The notes under the pieces are model-generated. The model worked only from the letters and a program-made list of their open reading frames with translations, had not been told where the DNA came from and did not search any database. The position numbers and the translations under genes were made by a program. This document shows positions 1-5,001 of a stretch of 5,001 nt of DNA, in pieces (within the stretch, counting starts at the first letter, position 1; each line of letters starts with the position of its first letter). Origin of the DNA: an uncultured Bacteroidales bacterium (GTDB lineage Bacteria; Bacteroidota; Bacteroidia; Bacteroidales; Muribaculaceae); assembly GCA_900554715.1 (NCBI GenBank), contig USIN01000149.1:1-5001 (forward strand). The letters are read 5' to 3'.

Positions 1-713
1 CGCGACACGTGCTCGAGCGAGCGTTCGGGCGTCGGACGGTCGATGGTATATAGCATTATCTCGCGCGGACCGATGCGGCGATAGGCCTCGATTAGGGCCG
101 ACACTTCTTCGGGTGTCGAGTTGTCGACCGTTCTGCCGTCATGGCTGCCGCGTGTAATCATGGTCTGCACGATGGCCTTGTCGCCGAAGGCTGCTATCCG
201 GTCGATGACTTTCGCGGCCGTGAACGTCGGTGACGACGGGCGGTCGAGCACCGCGATTGTGGCGTCGACGGCGCTGTCGAGTTTCAGGATATTGTTGTCG
301 ACACGTCTGAGAGCTTCGACGACATCGGGGCGGTGGAGTTGCGTCGAGTTGGCGAGCACACTGATTTTGACATCGGGAAAATACTTGTCACGCAGGGCGA
401 TGGTGTCGTCGATGATGCCGGCGAAATCGGGGTGCAGTGTCGGTTCGCCGTTGCCCGAGAAGGTGATGACGTCGAGGCGTTCGCCCTTGGCCGTCATATC
501 CATGAGCCTGGCTTCGAGTTTTTCGCAGACAGAGGCGCGCGGCGGCAGCCCGGCTTTGCCCGGCCCCTGCGCGTTAAAGCCGGCCTCGCAGTAAATGCAA
601 TCGAACGAGCATATCTTGCCGTCGACCGGCGAGAGGTTGACGCCGAGCGATGTGCCGAGGCGCCGTGAATGGATGGGACCGAAGATTGTTTCGTGAAAGA
701 GTATTGTCTGCAT
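1..713 (-). CDS. Radical SAM protein, COG0731 type (C-terminal part outside window)
   Basis: I translated this by hand from the ATG at 713-711. It stays open for 237 codons and runs off the left edge, so the C-terminus is missing. The [4Fe-4S]/SAM-binding motif CxxxCxxC is clear as CSFDCIYC, with C35, C39 and C42. It is preceded by a GPIHSRRLGTSLGVNL stretch (residues 12-27), which is characteristic of the COG0731 group related to TYW1 (wybutosine synthesis). A GNGEPTLHP segment at residues 87-95 is the 'GGE'-like SAM-contacting motif. Such proteins cleave SAM reductively to a 5'-deoxyadenosyl radical in the cytoplasm. I know of no established substrate for bacterial members, and a tRNA role is only inference. 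The start lies 2 nt after the permease stop (TGA-CT-ATG), so translation is probably coupled and the gene is the third in the rbfA operon. No strong Shine-Dalgarno is visible. The superfamily call is very sure, the subgroup fairly sure. Confidence 0.93.
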   Translation of the reverse strand, partial: MQTILFHETIFGPIHSRRLGTSLGVNLSPVDGKICSFDCIYCEAGFNAQGPGKAGLPPRASVCEKLEARLMDMTAKGERLDVITFSGNGEPTLHPDFAGIIDDTIALRDKYFPDVKISVLANSTQLHRPDVVEALRRVDNNILKLDSAVDATIAVLDRPSSPTFTAAKVIDRIAAFGDKAIVQTMITRGSHDGRTVDNSTPEEVSALIEAYRRIGPREIMLYTIDRPTPERSLEHVS

Positions 714-715
714 AG

Positions 716-1927
716 TCATATCTTGCGTGTGAATATCGTTGTGAGTGAGGATGTCAGCAGCGCTATGACGACGATGGCGCCGAAAACGGCCAGAACGTCG
801 AGACCGCTGACAGCAACGGGATATGTCGAGATTGTCAGTGTCGTCGGGTCGCCGTTGAGCTTTATGAAGCCGAAGTGCTGCTGGGCGAGGGACAGCAGCA
901 GCCCGAGAATGATGCCCGCCGTGCCGCCCGCGATGGTGATGAGCAGCCCTTCGTATCTGAATATCGAGCGTATCTGTGACCTGGCGGCTCCGAGGGCGCG
1001 CAGGGTCTTCATGTCGTCGCGTTTCTCGATGACCAGGAGCGACAGCGTCGATATGATGTTGAACGAGGCTATTATCAGTATGAAGCACAGCATCAGGAAG
1101 GTCACCCATTTCTCGATGGCGATCATCTTCATGGCACTGCCCTGCTGGACGCTGCGGGTGAGCACTCTGACGCTGCCGCCGAGAGTGGCGACGATAGCCT
1201 GTGACACCTCTTCCGCGGATGCGCCGGGGGCGAGGCGCACTTCGATGGCCGTGGCCTCGCGGTCATAGTCGAGCAGCTGCCGCGCGCGGTCGAGCGGGAT
1301 GATTATGCGGTCGTTGTCGATGTCGGCCTGATCGATCTGTGTCACGCCGGTGACGGTCAGACGTGTGCCGCGGAAGGCTGCCATCGGATTGGCCGGGTTG
1401 ATGCGTCCCTCGCGCCGCGGCACATAGACATCGGCGACAGACAGCAGCGACGGACGCAGCCCCGTGCGGTTGGCCACGCCGACGGCAATCTGCATGGCGG
1501 CCGCCGTGTCGACGGCCTCGGTATAGATGCCGTCGATGACGATACTGTCGACGGAGATGATGTCGCGGTAGTTGTCACCGACTCCTTTGAATATCACCGG
1601 CATCTGGCTGTTGCCGGCCACAATCAGACCGCGCTCCTCAACTGACGGCATCGCAGCGGCGACACCGCTGACTGTCATTATGGCAGCCGCCGCACTGTCG
1701 CCGTCGGCAATCGTCTTTCCCCTGGCCGGGACGACCTTGAGATCGGGGTCGATCTTCGACAGATGCGAGGCCGAAAGCTCGGAGAAGCCGTTGAATACCG
1801 ACAGCACAATCATTATAGCCATCGACGCCACAGCCACCCCGGCGAGCGAGATGGCAGAGATGACATTGACAGCATTGTGTGACTTCTTCGAGAAGAGGTA
1901 TCTGAGGGCGATTCTGAAAGCTAACAA
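716..1927 (-). CDS. LolC/LolE-like ABC transporter permease (FtsX/MacB family)
   Basis: This 403-residue inner-membrane protein has the classic four-helix layout of lipoprotein-release permeases. A short cytoplasmic N-terminus (IALRYLFSKKSHNAVNVIS) leads into TM1 at about 20-45. A large periplasmic MacB-type domain spans about 46-270. Then come TM2 at about 274-299, a cytoplasmic coupling segment with KTLRALGA (307-314), TM3 at about 327-349 and TM4 at about 376-396. The family works with a LolD-type ATPase to extract lipoproteins from the inner membrane, but no ATPase gene is in this window. The N-terminus closely resembles Bacteroides homologues as I remember them, with a start within one residue of this one. 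The start codon is TTG: no in-frame ATG lies between the upstream rbfA stop and TM1, and the next Met (M36) would cut into TM1. The short C-terminus (ending TRKI) seems normal for the group. It lies 27 nt after rbfA and 2 nt before the radical SAM gene. Lipoprotein release is inferred from family; another FtsX-type function is possible. Confidence 0.93.
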   Translation of the reverse strand: MLAFRIALRYLFSKKSHNAVNVISAISLAGVAVASMAIMIVLSVFNGFSELSASHLSKIDPDLKVVPARGKTIADGDSAAAAIMTVSGVAAAMPSVEERGLIVAGNSQMPVIFKGVGDNYRDIISVDSIVIDGIYTEAVDTAAAMQIAVGVANRTGLRPSLLSVADVYVPRREGRINPANPMAAFRGTRLTVTGVTQIDQADIDNDRIIIPLDRARQLLDYDREATAIEVRLAPGASAEEVSQAIVATLGGSVRVLTRSVQQGSAMKMIAIEKWVTFLMLCFILIIASFNIISTLSLLVIEKRDDMKTLRALGAARSQIRSIFRYEGLLITIAGGTAGIILGLLLSLAQQHFGFIKLNGDPTTLTISTYPVAVSGLDVLAVFGAIVVIALLTSSLTTIFTRKI

Positions 1928-1929
1928 GG

Positions 1930-1934
1930 CTCCT
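1930..1934 (-). promoter_or_regulatory. AGGAG motif next to the TTG start of the permease
   Basis: Read on the minus strand, the sequence is CCAGGAGCC followed by the TTG start. AGGAG is a good anti-SD match but sits only 2 nt from the start, closer than the usual 5-9 nt. It may be fortuitous in a lineage that rarely uses SD pairing. It may also help ribosomes that terminate on rbfA, 27 nt upstream, to restart. It supports initiation in this region but does not prove it. Confidence 0.35.
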
Positions 1935-1954
1935 GGCTGGCTGATGATTCCTGT

Positions 1955-2290
1955 TTATTTGCTGAGAAGCGAGTCGATGTTCTCGATATAGTCGAGCGAG
2001 TCGTCGAGATAGAACTGCAGCTCGGGTGTCTTGCGCAACTGAAAGCGCACGATCTGAGCCAGCTCATAACGTATCGTCTTGGCGCTCTTGTTGATGCTCT
2101 CAATCATCTCCGGACCCTTGTCTGACGGGAACACCGACAGATAAGCTTTGGCTATCGAAAGATCCGGCGAAACCTTGACCGAGCTGACCGACACGATGAC
2201 GCCGTGGGTCTTGGCGGTCTGGCGGCGGAAGATCTCACTCAATTCTTTCTGTATCAAACGGGCTATCTTAGCCTGACGTGTTGTTTCCAT
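1955..2290 (-). CDS. rbfA: Ribosome-binding factor A (30S maturation)
   Basis: This 111-residue protein has the RbfA pattern: a helical N-terminus with RQAKIARLIQKELSEIF (residues 5-21), a VSVSSVKVSPDLSIAKAYLSVF strand-turn region (33-54), and the C-terminal IRYELAQIVRFQLRKTPELQF (73-93) ending in LDDSLDYIENIDSLL. RbfA is a single KH-type domain that binds the 30S subunit during late 16S rRNA 5'-end maturation. Its length is typical for a Bacteroidota member. The ATG at 2290 is preceded by A-rich sequence (ACACAAAAATT) and no Shine-Dalgarno, as usual in this phylum. A good Bacteroidota promoter lies about 50 nt upstream. It is the first gene of the minus-strand group. Its TAA stop is in the same frame as the permease that follows, with nine sense codons between them. 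Confidence 0.96.
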   Translation of the reverse strand: METTRQAKIARLIQKELSEIFRRQTAKTHGVIVSVSSVKVSPDLSIAKAYLSVFPSDKGPEMIESINKSAKTIRYELAQIVRFQLRKTPELQFYLDDSLDYIENIDSLLSK

Positions 2291-2310
2291 AATTTTTGTG
2301 TTTCAATGTT

Positions 2311-2331
2311 AGCGTATAGACATATAACGCT
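2311..2331 (-). promoter_or_regulatory. Stem-loop in the predicted rbfA 5' leader
   Basis: On the minus strand AGCGT and ACGCT pair perfectly as five base pairs. ATA/TAT extends the stem past one bulged base, leaving a four-base loop. With the predicted -7 box at 2349-2342, this hairpin would lie almost at the 5' end of the rbfA mRNA, about 20 nt before the start codon. It could stabilise the transcript or affect ribosome access. E. coli rbfA is a cold-shock gene, but I see no cold-box homology here, so any thermal role is speculation. Confidence 0.4.
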
Positions 2332-2341
2332 TATTACAATG

Positions 2342-2374
2342 CAAAAGTAATCAAAAATCGTCACATTTTCACAA
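2342..2374 (-). promoter_or_regulatory. Bacteroidota-type promoter of the rbfA operon
   Basis: On the minus strand TACTTTTG (2349-2342) matches the -7 consensus TAnnTTTG exactly and is followed by CA, as is common in Bacteroidales. A TTG element at 2374-2372 lies 22 nt upstream, within the usual range for the -33 box. Transcription would start near 2336, giving a leader of about 45 nt. It should drive rbfA, the permease and the radical SAM gene, since neither following gap has room for an ordinary promoter. Confidence 0.72.
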
Positions 2375-2475
2375 TTGACATAAATCTTGCCCGTCAACAA
2401 CGCCCGACCTTATCAACCTAATGGCCCTATTGGCCTTACCCTTCCCTCAATAACAAAAATTTTTATTTCATCTCC

Positions 2476-2513
2476 GAGCTTTAGCGAGGTCTTAAGACTT
2501 GCGCCATGAGCTC
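2476..2513. repeat. Imperfect inverted repeat centred on GTCTTAAGAC
   Basis: The core GTCTTAAGAC (2489-2498) is a perfect 10-bp palindrome. The symmetry continues outward through AG/TT (one G-T pair) and GCG/CGC with a single bulged G at 2501. After a small internal loop, GAGCT (2476-2480) pairs with AGCTC (2509-2513). No T-run follows on the plus strand, and on the minus strand the nearest T-run is more than 10 nt away, so a terminator is unlikely. It lies 60-97 bp upstream of the -7 box at 2573, a plausible place for a dimeric regulator to bind. Confidence 0.5.
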
Positions 2514-2602
2514 TCCCCAAAGTTTCGTTGCTTTATCTGTCGGCCGGCGCCATCTTTTTCGCCAAATTTCGCTAATTTTGTAACTTGAACTTCTTAAGAC
2601 CT
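2487..2602. repeat. Pair of 11-bp inverted repeats, AGGTCTTAAGA
   Basis: AGGTCTTAAGA at 2487-2497 recurs as its exact reverse complement, TCTTAAGACCT, at 2592-2602. Because the TCTTAAGA core is itself palindromic, TCTTAAGAC also appears as a direct repeat (2490-2498 and 2592-2600). The copies bracket the predicted nuclease promoter, the second lying just downstream of the expected transcription start and 8 nt before the ATG. This fits a two-site operator or a long-range RNA/DNA pairing. No regulator gene is nearby to name. Confidence 0.5.
2573..2580 (+). promoter_or_regulatory. -7 box for the nuclease-mnmE pair
   Basis: TAATTTTG matches the Bacteroidota -7 consensus TAnnTTTG exactly and lies 29 nt before the nuclease ATG. 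Transcription would begin around 2586, giving a leader of about 24 nt. No good TTTG/TTG -33 element is found at the usual distance, where the sequence reads GCGCCATCTTTTTC. The promoter may therefore be weak or need an activator. One TCTTAAGAC repeat falls in the leader. Confidence 0.55.
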
Positions 2603-2609
2603 TTCTGCA

Positions 2610-3476
2610 ATGGCTAAAAAGAAACAGACTTCAACATATCAGCGGCGACGCGCCAAACGCAAGCCGACACGCCGGACGCCCGACTTCAAGACCTTTATCG
2701 CATCCGTCGTCGCCGCAATACTGATATTTACCGCCTGGAAACTGATGGCTGCCGACGAAGGACAGCCAATCGACGACTGCACCGACCTCACGGCCGTGAC
2801 GATTACCGACAGCGACATAGACTCTGACATATACCGGTATGAGGGTTTCACCGTCTCATATAACCGCAACCTTCACCTCCCCAACTATGTCGTCTGGGAA
2901 CTCACGGCCGACGAAACTTACGGCGACGTTAAACGTCCGTCGAAATTCACTGTCGACCCTGCCGTCGACGGCAGCGCCACTCCCGACGACTACCGCAACA
3001 GCGGCTTCGACCGAGGCCACATGGCCCCGGCTGCCGATATGAAATGGAGCGAGGAAGCCATGGCTGCCTCACACTATATGACTAATATCGCCCCGCAGCG
3101 CCACACCCTTAACGCCGGCTCGTGGTCGACCCTCGAAAACAATTGCCGTGCATGGGCCCGTCGCGACAGCGTCATCGTCATAGTCTGCGGTCCTGTACTC
3201 ACCGACCGCCTTACCGAGACCATAGGCGACAGCCATGTCGTCGTCCCCGAGCGCTACTTCAAGGTCGTCCTCGCCCCTTACGCCAGGCCCCCGCGCGGCA
3301 TAGGCTTCGTCATGCCCAACGGCGACGTCCCCGGCGGCGTGCAGACAACAGCCATGAGCATCGACGACGTCGAAGCCATAACCGGTCTCGATTTCTTCAC
3401 CAATCTCCCCGACAGCATCGAGGCCGCTGTCGAATCTCAGAACCGCTACCAGATCTGGCAGCGCAAAAAACGTTGA
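2610..3476 (+). CDS. Membrane-anchored DNA/RNA non-specific endonuclease (NucA/Serratia nuclease family)
   Basis: The 288-residue protein begins with a very basic stretch (residues 3-22, rich in K and R). One hydrophobic segment follows (about 28-46), then an exported domain. The basic-in rule predicts a type II anchor with the catalytic domain in the periplasm; cleavage as a signal peptide is possible. The ββα-metal active site is complete by comparison with Serratia nuclease: DRGH at 134-137 gives R135 and the general base H137, N159 lies in TNIAPQ, the Mg-binding Asn is N168 in LNAGSW, and E176 lies in STLENN. Such enzymes cut single- and double-stranded DNA and RNA with Mg2+. A role in nutrient scavenging, eDNA turnover or defence against incoming DNA is inference. 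The ATG at 2610 follows a -7 box closely and has no SD. It is 5 nt upstream of mnmE, so the two are probably co-transcribed. No immunity gene is seen, as expected for a housekeeping secreted nuclease. Confidence 0.94.
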   Translation: MAKKKQTSTYQRRRAKRKPTRRTPDFKTFIASVVAAILIFTAWKLMAADEGQPIDDCTDLTAVTITDSDIDSDIYRYEGFTVSYNRNLHLPNYVVWELTADETYGDVKRPSKFTVDPAVDGSATPDDYRNSGFDRGHMAPAADMKWSEEAMAASHYMTNIAPQRHTLNAGSWSTLENNCRAWARRDSVIVIVCGPVLTDRLTETIGDSHVVVPERYFKVVLAPYARPPRGIGFVMPNGDVPGGVQTTAMSIDDVEAITGLDFFTNLPDSIEAAVESQNRYQIWQRKKR

Positions 3477-3481
3477 CAAAT

Positions 3482-4897
3482 ATGCAGTTAAACATCGACA
3501 ACGACACCATCTGCGCCATCTCGACCCCCCAGGGAGTCGGCGGCATAGCCGTAATACGCCTCAGCGGTCCCCGCGCAATCACCATCGCCGACAGCATCTG
3601 GCGCGGCAAAGCCCTCGCCGACACCCCGGGACACCGATGCCGCCTCGGCGACATCACCGACGCCGACGGCAACATACTCGACAACTGTGTGGCGACCGTC
3701 TTCCGCGGACCACACTCGTTCACCGGCGAAGACACCGTCGAATTCGCCGTCCACGGCTCGCGATACATCCAGCGCGCACTCCTCGACACTCTCATCAGCC
3801 GCGGCGCACGTCTCGCCGAAGCCGGTGAATACACCCGCCGCGCCTTCACAGCCGGCCACCTCGACCTCGCCCAGGCCGAGGCCGTCGCCGACGTCATCGC
3901 TTCAAACTCACGCGCTGCCCACCGATTGGCTATCAAACAGATGCGCGGCAGCTTCTCACAACGTCTCGACAGTCTGCGCGACCGCCTCATCGAACTCGCC
4001 TCGCTGCTCGAACTCGAGCTCGACTTCTCCGAAGAAGAAGTCGAATTCGCCTCACGCCAAAGCCTCCGCCGCCTCGCCACCGAAATCCACGGCGAAGTCA
4101 GCCGGCTCGCCGACTCCTTCGCCTCAGGCCGGGCCATCAAAGACGGCATCCCCGTCGCCATCGTCGGCGCCACCAACGCCGGCAAATCATCGCTTCTAAA
4201 CGCCCTCATCGGTGACAACCGCGCCATAGTCAGCGACATACACGGTACAACCCGCGATACCATCGAAGAGACAATCGAACTCGGCGACTATCACTTCCGC
4301 TTCATCGACACCGCCGGCCTGCGCCACACCGACGACGCCATCGAACAGATCGGCATCGAACGCTCGCGTCAGGCCATCGACCGCGCCGTCATCGTCATCC
4401 TCGTCATCGACCCGGCCGCGCCCCTCGACCCCGACATCCTCGCCGCCGCCTCGGCGCCCCTCGCGGCAGCACCACGTCCCGGCGACCTCATCGCCCTGAT
4501 AAACAAAAGCGACAGCGCCACACCTCAGCGGCTCGCCGCCACGGCCGACACATTGCGAGACTTTAGTCAATCACCCAACTTCCATATCCTCAGCGCCTCA
4601 GCACTAACCGGCGAAGGCATCGACAGCCTGCGCCAGACCCTCGTCGACATAGCCCGGCGCGAAGAAGGCAGCGCCGACGAAGGCCTTCTCGTCACCAACC
4701 TGCGCCACGCCCAATCACTTCGCGCCGCCGCCGAATCAACAGCCCGCGTCATCGCAGGCCTCGACGCCAACCTCTCAGGCGACCTCATCGCCCAGGACCT
4801 CCGCCAGACCATCCATCACCTCTCATCCATCACCGGCACCATCACCACCACCGACATATTGTCAACTATTTTCTCAAGGTTTTGCATCGGCAAGTGA
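3482..4897 (+). CDS. mnmE: tRNA modification GTPase MnmE (TrmE/ThdF)
   Basis: This 471-residue protein has the complete MnmE architecture. The N-terminal folate-binding domain (about 1-120) shows TPQGVGGIAVIRLSG (15-29), TGEDTVEFAVHG (81-92) and AEAGEYTRRAFTAGHLDLAQAEAVADVI (112-139, quoted only to locate it). The helical domain is split around a GTPase domain with G1 GATNAGKSS (229-237), G2 GTTRDT (255-260), G3 DTAG (276-279), G4 NKSD (341-344) and G5 SAS (371-373). It ends in CIGK (468-471) with the essential Cys468. With MnmG it installs the (carboxymethyl)aminomethyl group at C5 of wobble U34 in certain tRNAs. The in-frame sequence upstream of 3482 is open back to about 3122, but that part is Arg-rich and overlaps the nuclease, so the ATG at 3482 giving MQLNIDNDTICAISTPQG is the natural start. 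Gap to the nuclease stop is 5 nt, with no SD. The last ~14 codons are noticeably less C-rich than the rest. Confidence 0.97.
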   Translation: MQLNIDNDTICAISTPQGVGGIAVIRLSGPRAITIADSIWRGKALADTPGHRCRLGDITDADGNILDNCVATVFRGPHSFTGEDTVEFAVHGSRYIQRALLDTLISRGARLAEAGEYTRRAFTAGHLDLAQAEAVADVIASNSRAAHRLAIKQMRGSFSQRLDSLRDRLIELASLLELELDFSEEEVEFASRQSLRRLATEIHGEVSRLADSFASGRAIKDGIPVAIVGATNAGKSSLLNALIGDNRAIVSDIHGTTRDTIEETIELGDYHFRFIDTAGLRHTDDAIEQIGIERSRQAIDRAVIVILVIDPAAPLDPDILAAASAPLAAAPRPGDLIALINKSDSATPQRLAATADTLRDFSQSPNFHILSASALTGEGIDSLRQTLVDIARREEGSADEGLLVTNLRHAQSLRAAAESTARVIAGLDANLSGDLIAQDLRQTIHHLSSITGTITTTDILSTIFSRFCIGK

Positions 4898-5001
4898 AAT
4901 TCGAACAATAACAGTTAAGAACAATCATTTTTCAATTATATCAATTGTATTGTCAGTTAAAAATTTTTCATTAATTTTACAAGCAACGAATTAAATTATA
5001 T
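4898..5001. other. AT-rich sequence downstream of mnmE, no gene seen
   Basis: Only 20 of these 104 bases are G or C, in sharp contrast to the GC-rich gene just before. Short direct repeats are present: GAACAAT at 4903-4909 and 4919-4925, and CAGTTAA at 4912-4918 and 4954-4960. No open frame or RNA gene can be supported. TAATTTTA (4972-4979) misses the -7 consensus only at its last base, so a promoter for a gene beyond the window is possible. Confidence 0.6.
4921..4953 (+). terminator. Weak hairpin after mnmE, possible terminator
   Basis: ACAAT (4921-4925) can pair with ATTGT (4949-4953). Inside it, CAATT (4933-4937) can pair with AATTG (4943-4947) over a 5-nt loop. A T-run (4964-4968) follows after CAGTTAAAAA. 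The stem is AT-only apart from one pair per arm and has an asymmetric internal loop, so it would be a poor intrinsic terminator. It is listed because it is the only candidate after mnmE. Confidence 0.22.

Larger units (their letters stand above)
2291..2609. other. Divergent intergenic region between rbfA and the nuclease gene
   Basis: This 319-bp gap separates two divergent transcription units. The left 90 bp are AT-rich and hold the rbfA leader and promoter. The right 40 bp hold a -7-like box for the nuclease gene. The middle, about 2380-2560, has no gene I can support: it contains an AAAAATTTTT tract (2455-2464), an imperfect inverted repeat (2476-2513), and two short ATG-initiated frames (2421-2453 and 2506-2583) that look like chance. 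I see no tRNA-like fold and no clear terminator. Confidence 0.8.

Noticed and set aside
669..1268. Plus-strand open frames across 121-1268 and 1572-1991
   Set aside because: They lie opposite the radical SAM and permease genes, which show clear catalytic motifs or membrane topology. The plus-strand products look like shadows.
2311..2336. dif-like recombination site
   Set aside because: The symmetry is a five-base arm with a bulge. It does not match the 11-6-11 layout of XerC/XerD sites and is better explained as an mRNA leader hairpin.
2421..2453. Ten-codon frame (MALLALPFPQ) as a leader peptide
   Set aside because: There is no promoter just upstream, no attenuator-like terminator, and no run of regulatory codons.
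2506..2583. Small ATG frame of 25 codons before the nuclease gene
   Set aside because: It spans the -7 box of the nuclease promoter, so it could not be made from that promoter. It has no ribosome-binding context and its length is expected by chance.
2291..2609. Switch from G-rich to C-rich plus strand as a replication-terminus skew change
   Set aside because: Both gene groups are C-rich on their own coding strand, so divergent gene orientation plus codon bias explains the switch.
3122..3481. Upstream in-frame extension of mnmE to a 591-residue protein
   Set aside because: It overlaps the nuclease gene and is Arg/His/Pro-rich like a shadow frame. The conserved MnmE N-terminus starts right after the ATG at 3482.
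3397..4263. Long open frame antisense to mnmE, and others antisense at 3069-3479, 3488-3859 and 4196-4570
   Set aside because: These follow from the GC-rich, C-ending codon bias of the real genes. Their composition is Arg/Ser- or Gly/Val/Asp-rich with no domain pattern.
4881..4886. CTnDOT-type target (GTANNTTTGC) near the end of mnmE
   Set aside because: Only TTTGC matches. The GTA part is absent.

Overview
The window looks like chromosomal DNA from a GC-rich member of the Bacteroidales. A Muribaculaceae-type genome is my best guess, from protein character rather than any search. Three things point there: near-perfect Bacteroidota -7 boxes (TAnnTTTG) in the divergent intergenic region, almost no Shine-Dalgarno sequences, and permease and MnmE variants that resemble Bacteroides proteins. 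Coding strands are strongly C-rich at third codon positions, with GTC, GAC, ATC and CTC common.

Layout. The left half is a minus-strand run, probably one operon read right to left: rbfA (2290-1955), a LolC/LolE-like FtsX-family permease with a TTG start (1927-716), and a radical SAM protein of the COG0731 type (713 to beyond position 1). The gaps are only 27 and 2 nt. A 319-bp divergent region (2291-2609) follows. It carries a good rbfA promoter, a -7-like box for the rightward genes, and several inverted repeats. The right half is a plus-strand pair 5 nt apart: a membrane-anchored DNA/RNA non-specific endonuclease (2610-3476) and mnmE (3482-4897), which ends in the canonical CIGK. The last 104 nt are extremely AT-rich and hold no gene that I can see.

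How the genes fit together. RbfA (30S maturation), MnmE (tRNA wobble-uridine modification) and possibly the radical SAM protein (distantly related to tRNA-modifying TYW1) share an RNA/translation theme. The permease and the anchored nuclease belong to the cell envelope. This looks like ordinary housekeeping clustering, not a dedicated system.

I found no mobile element, CRISPR array, tRNA, rRNA or convincing new system. The points most worth checking are the paired TCTTAAGA-centred repeats around the nuclease promoter, the abrupt composition change at the 3' end of mnmE (a known integration site in other bacteria), and the coupling of a surface nuclease to mnmE.
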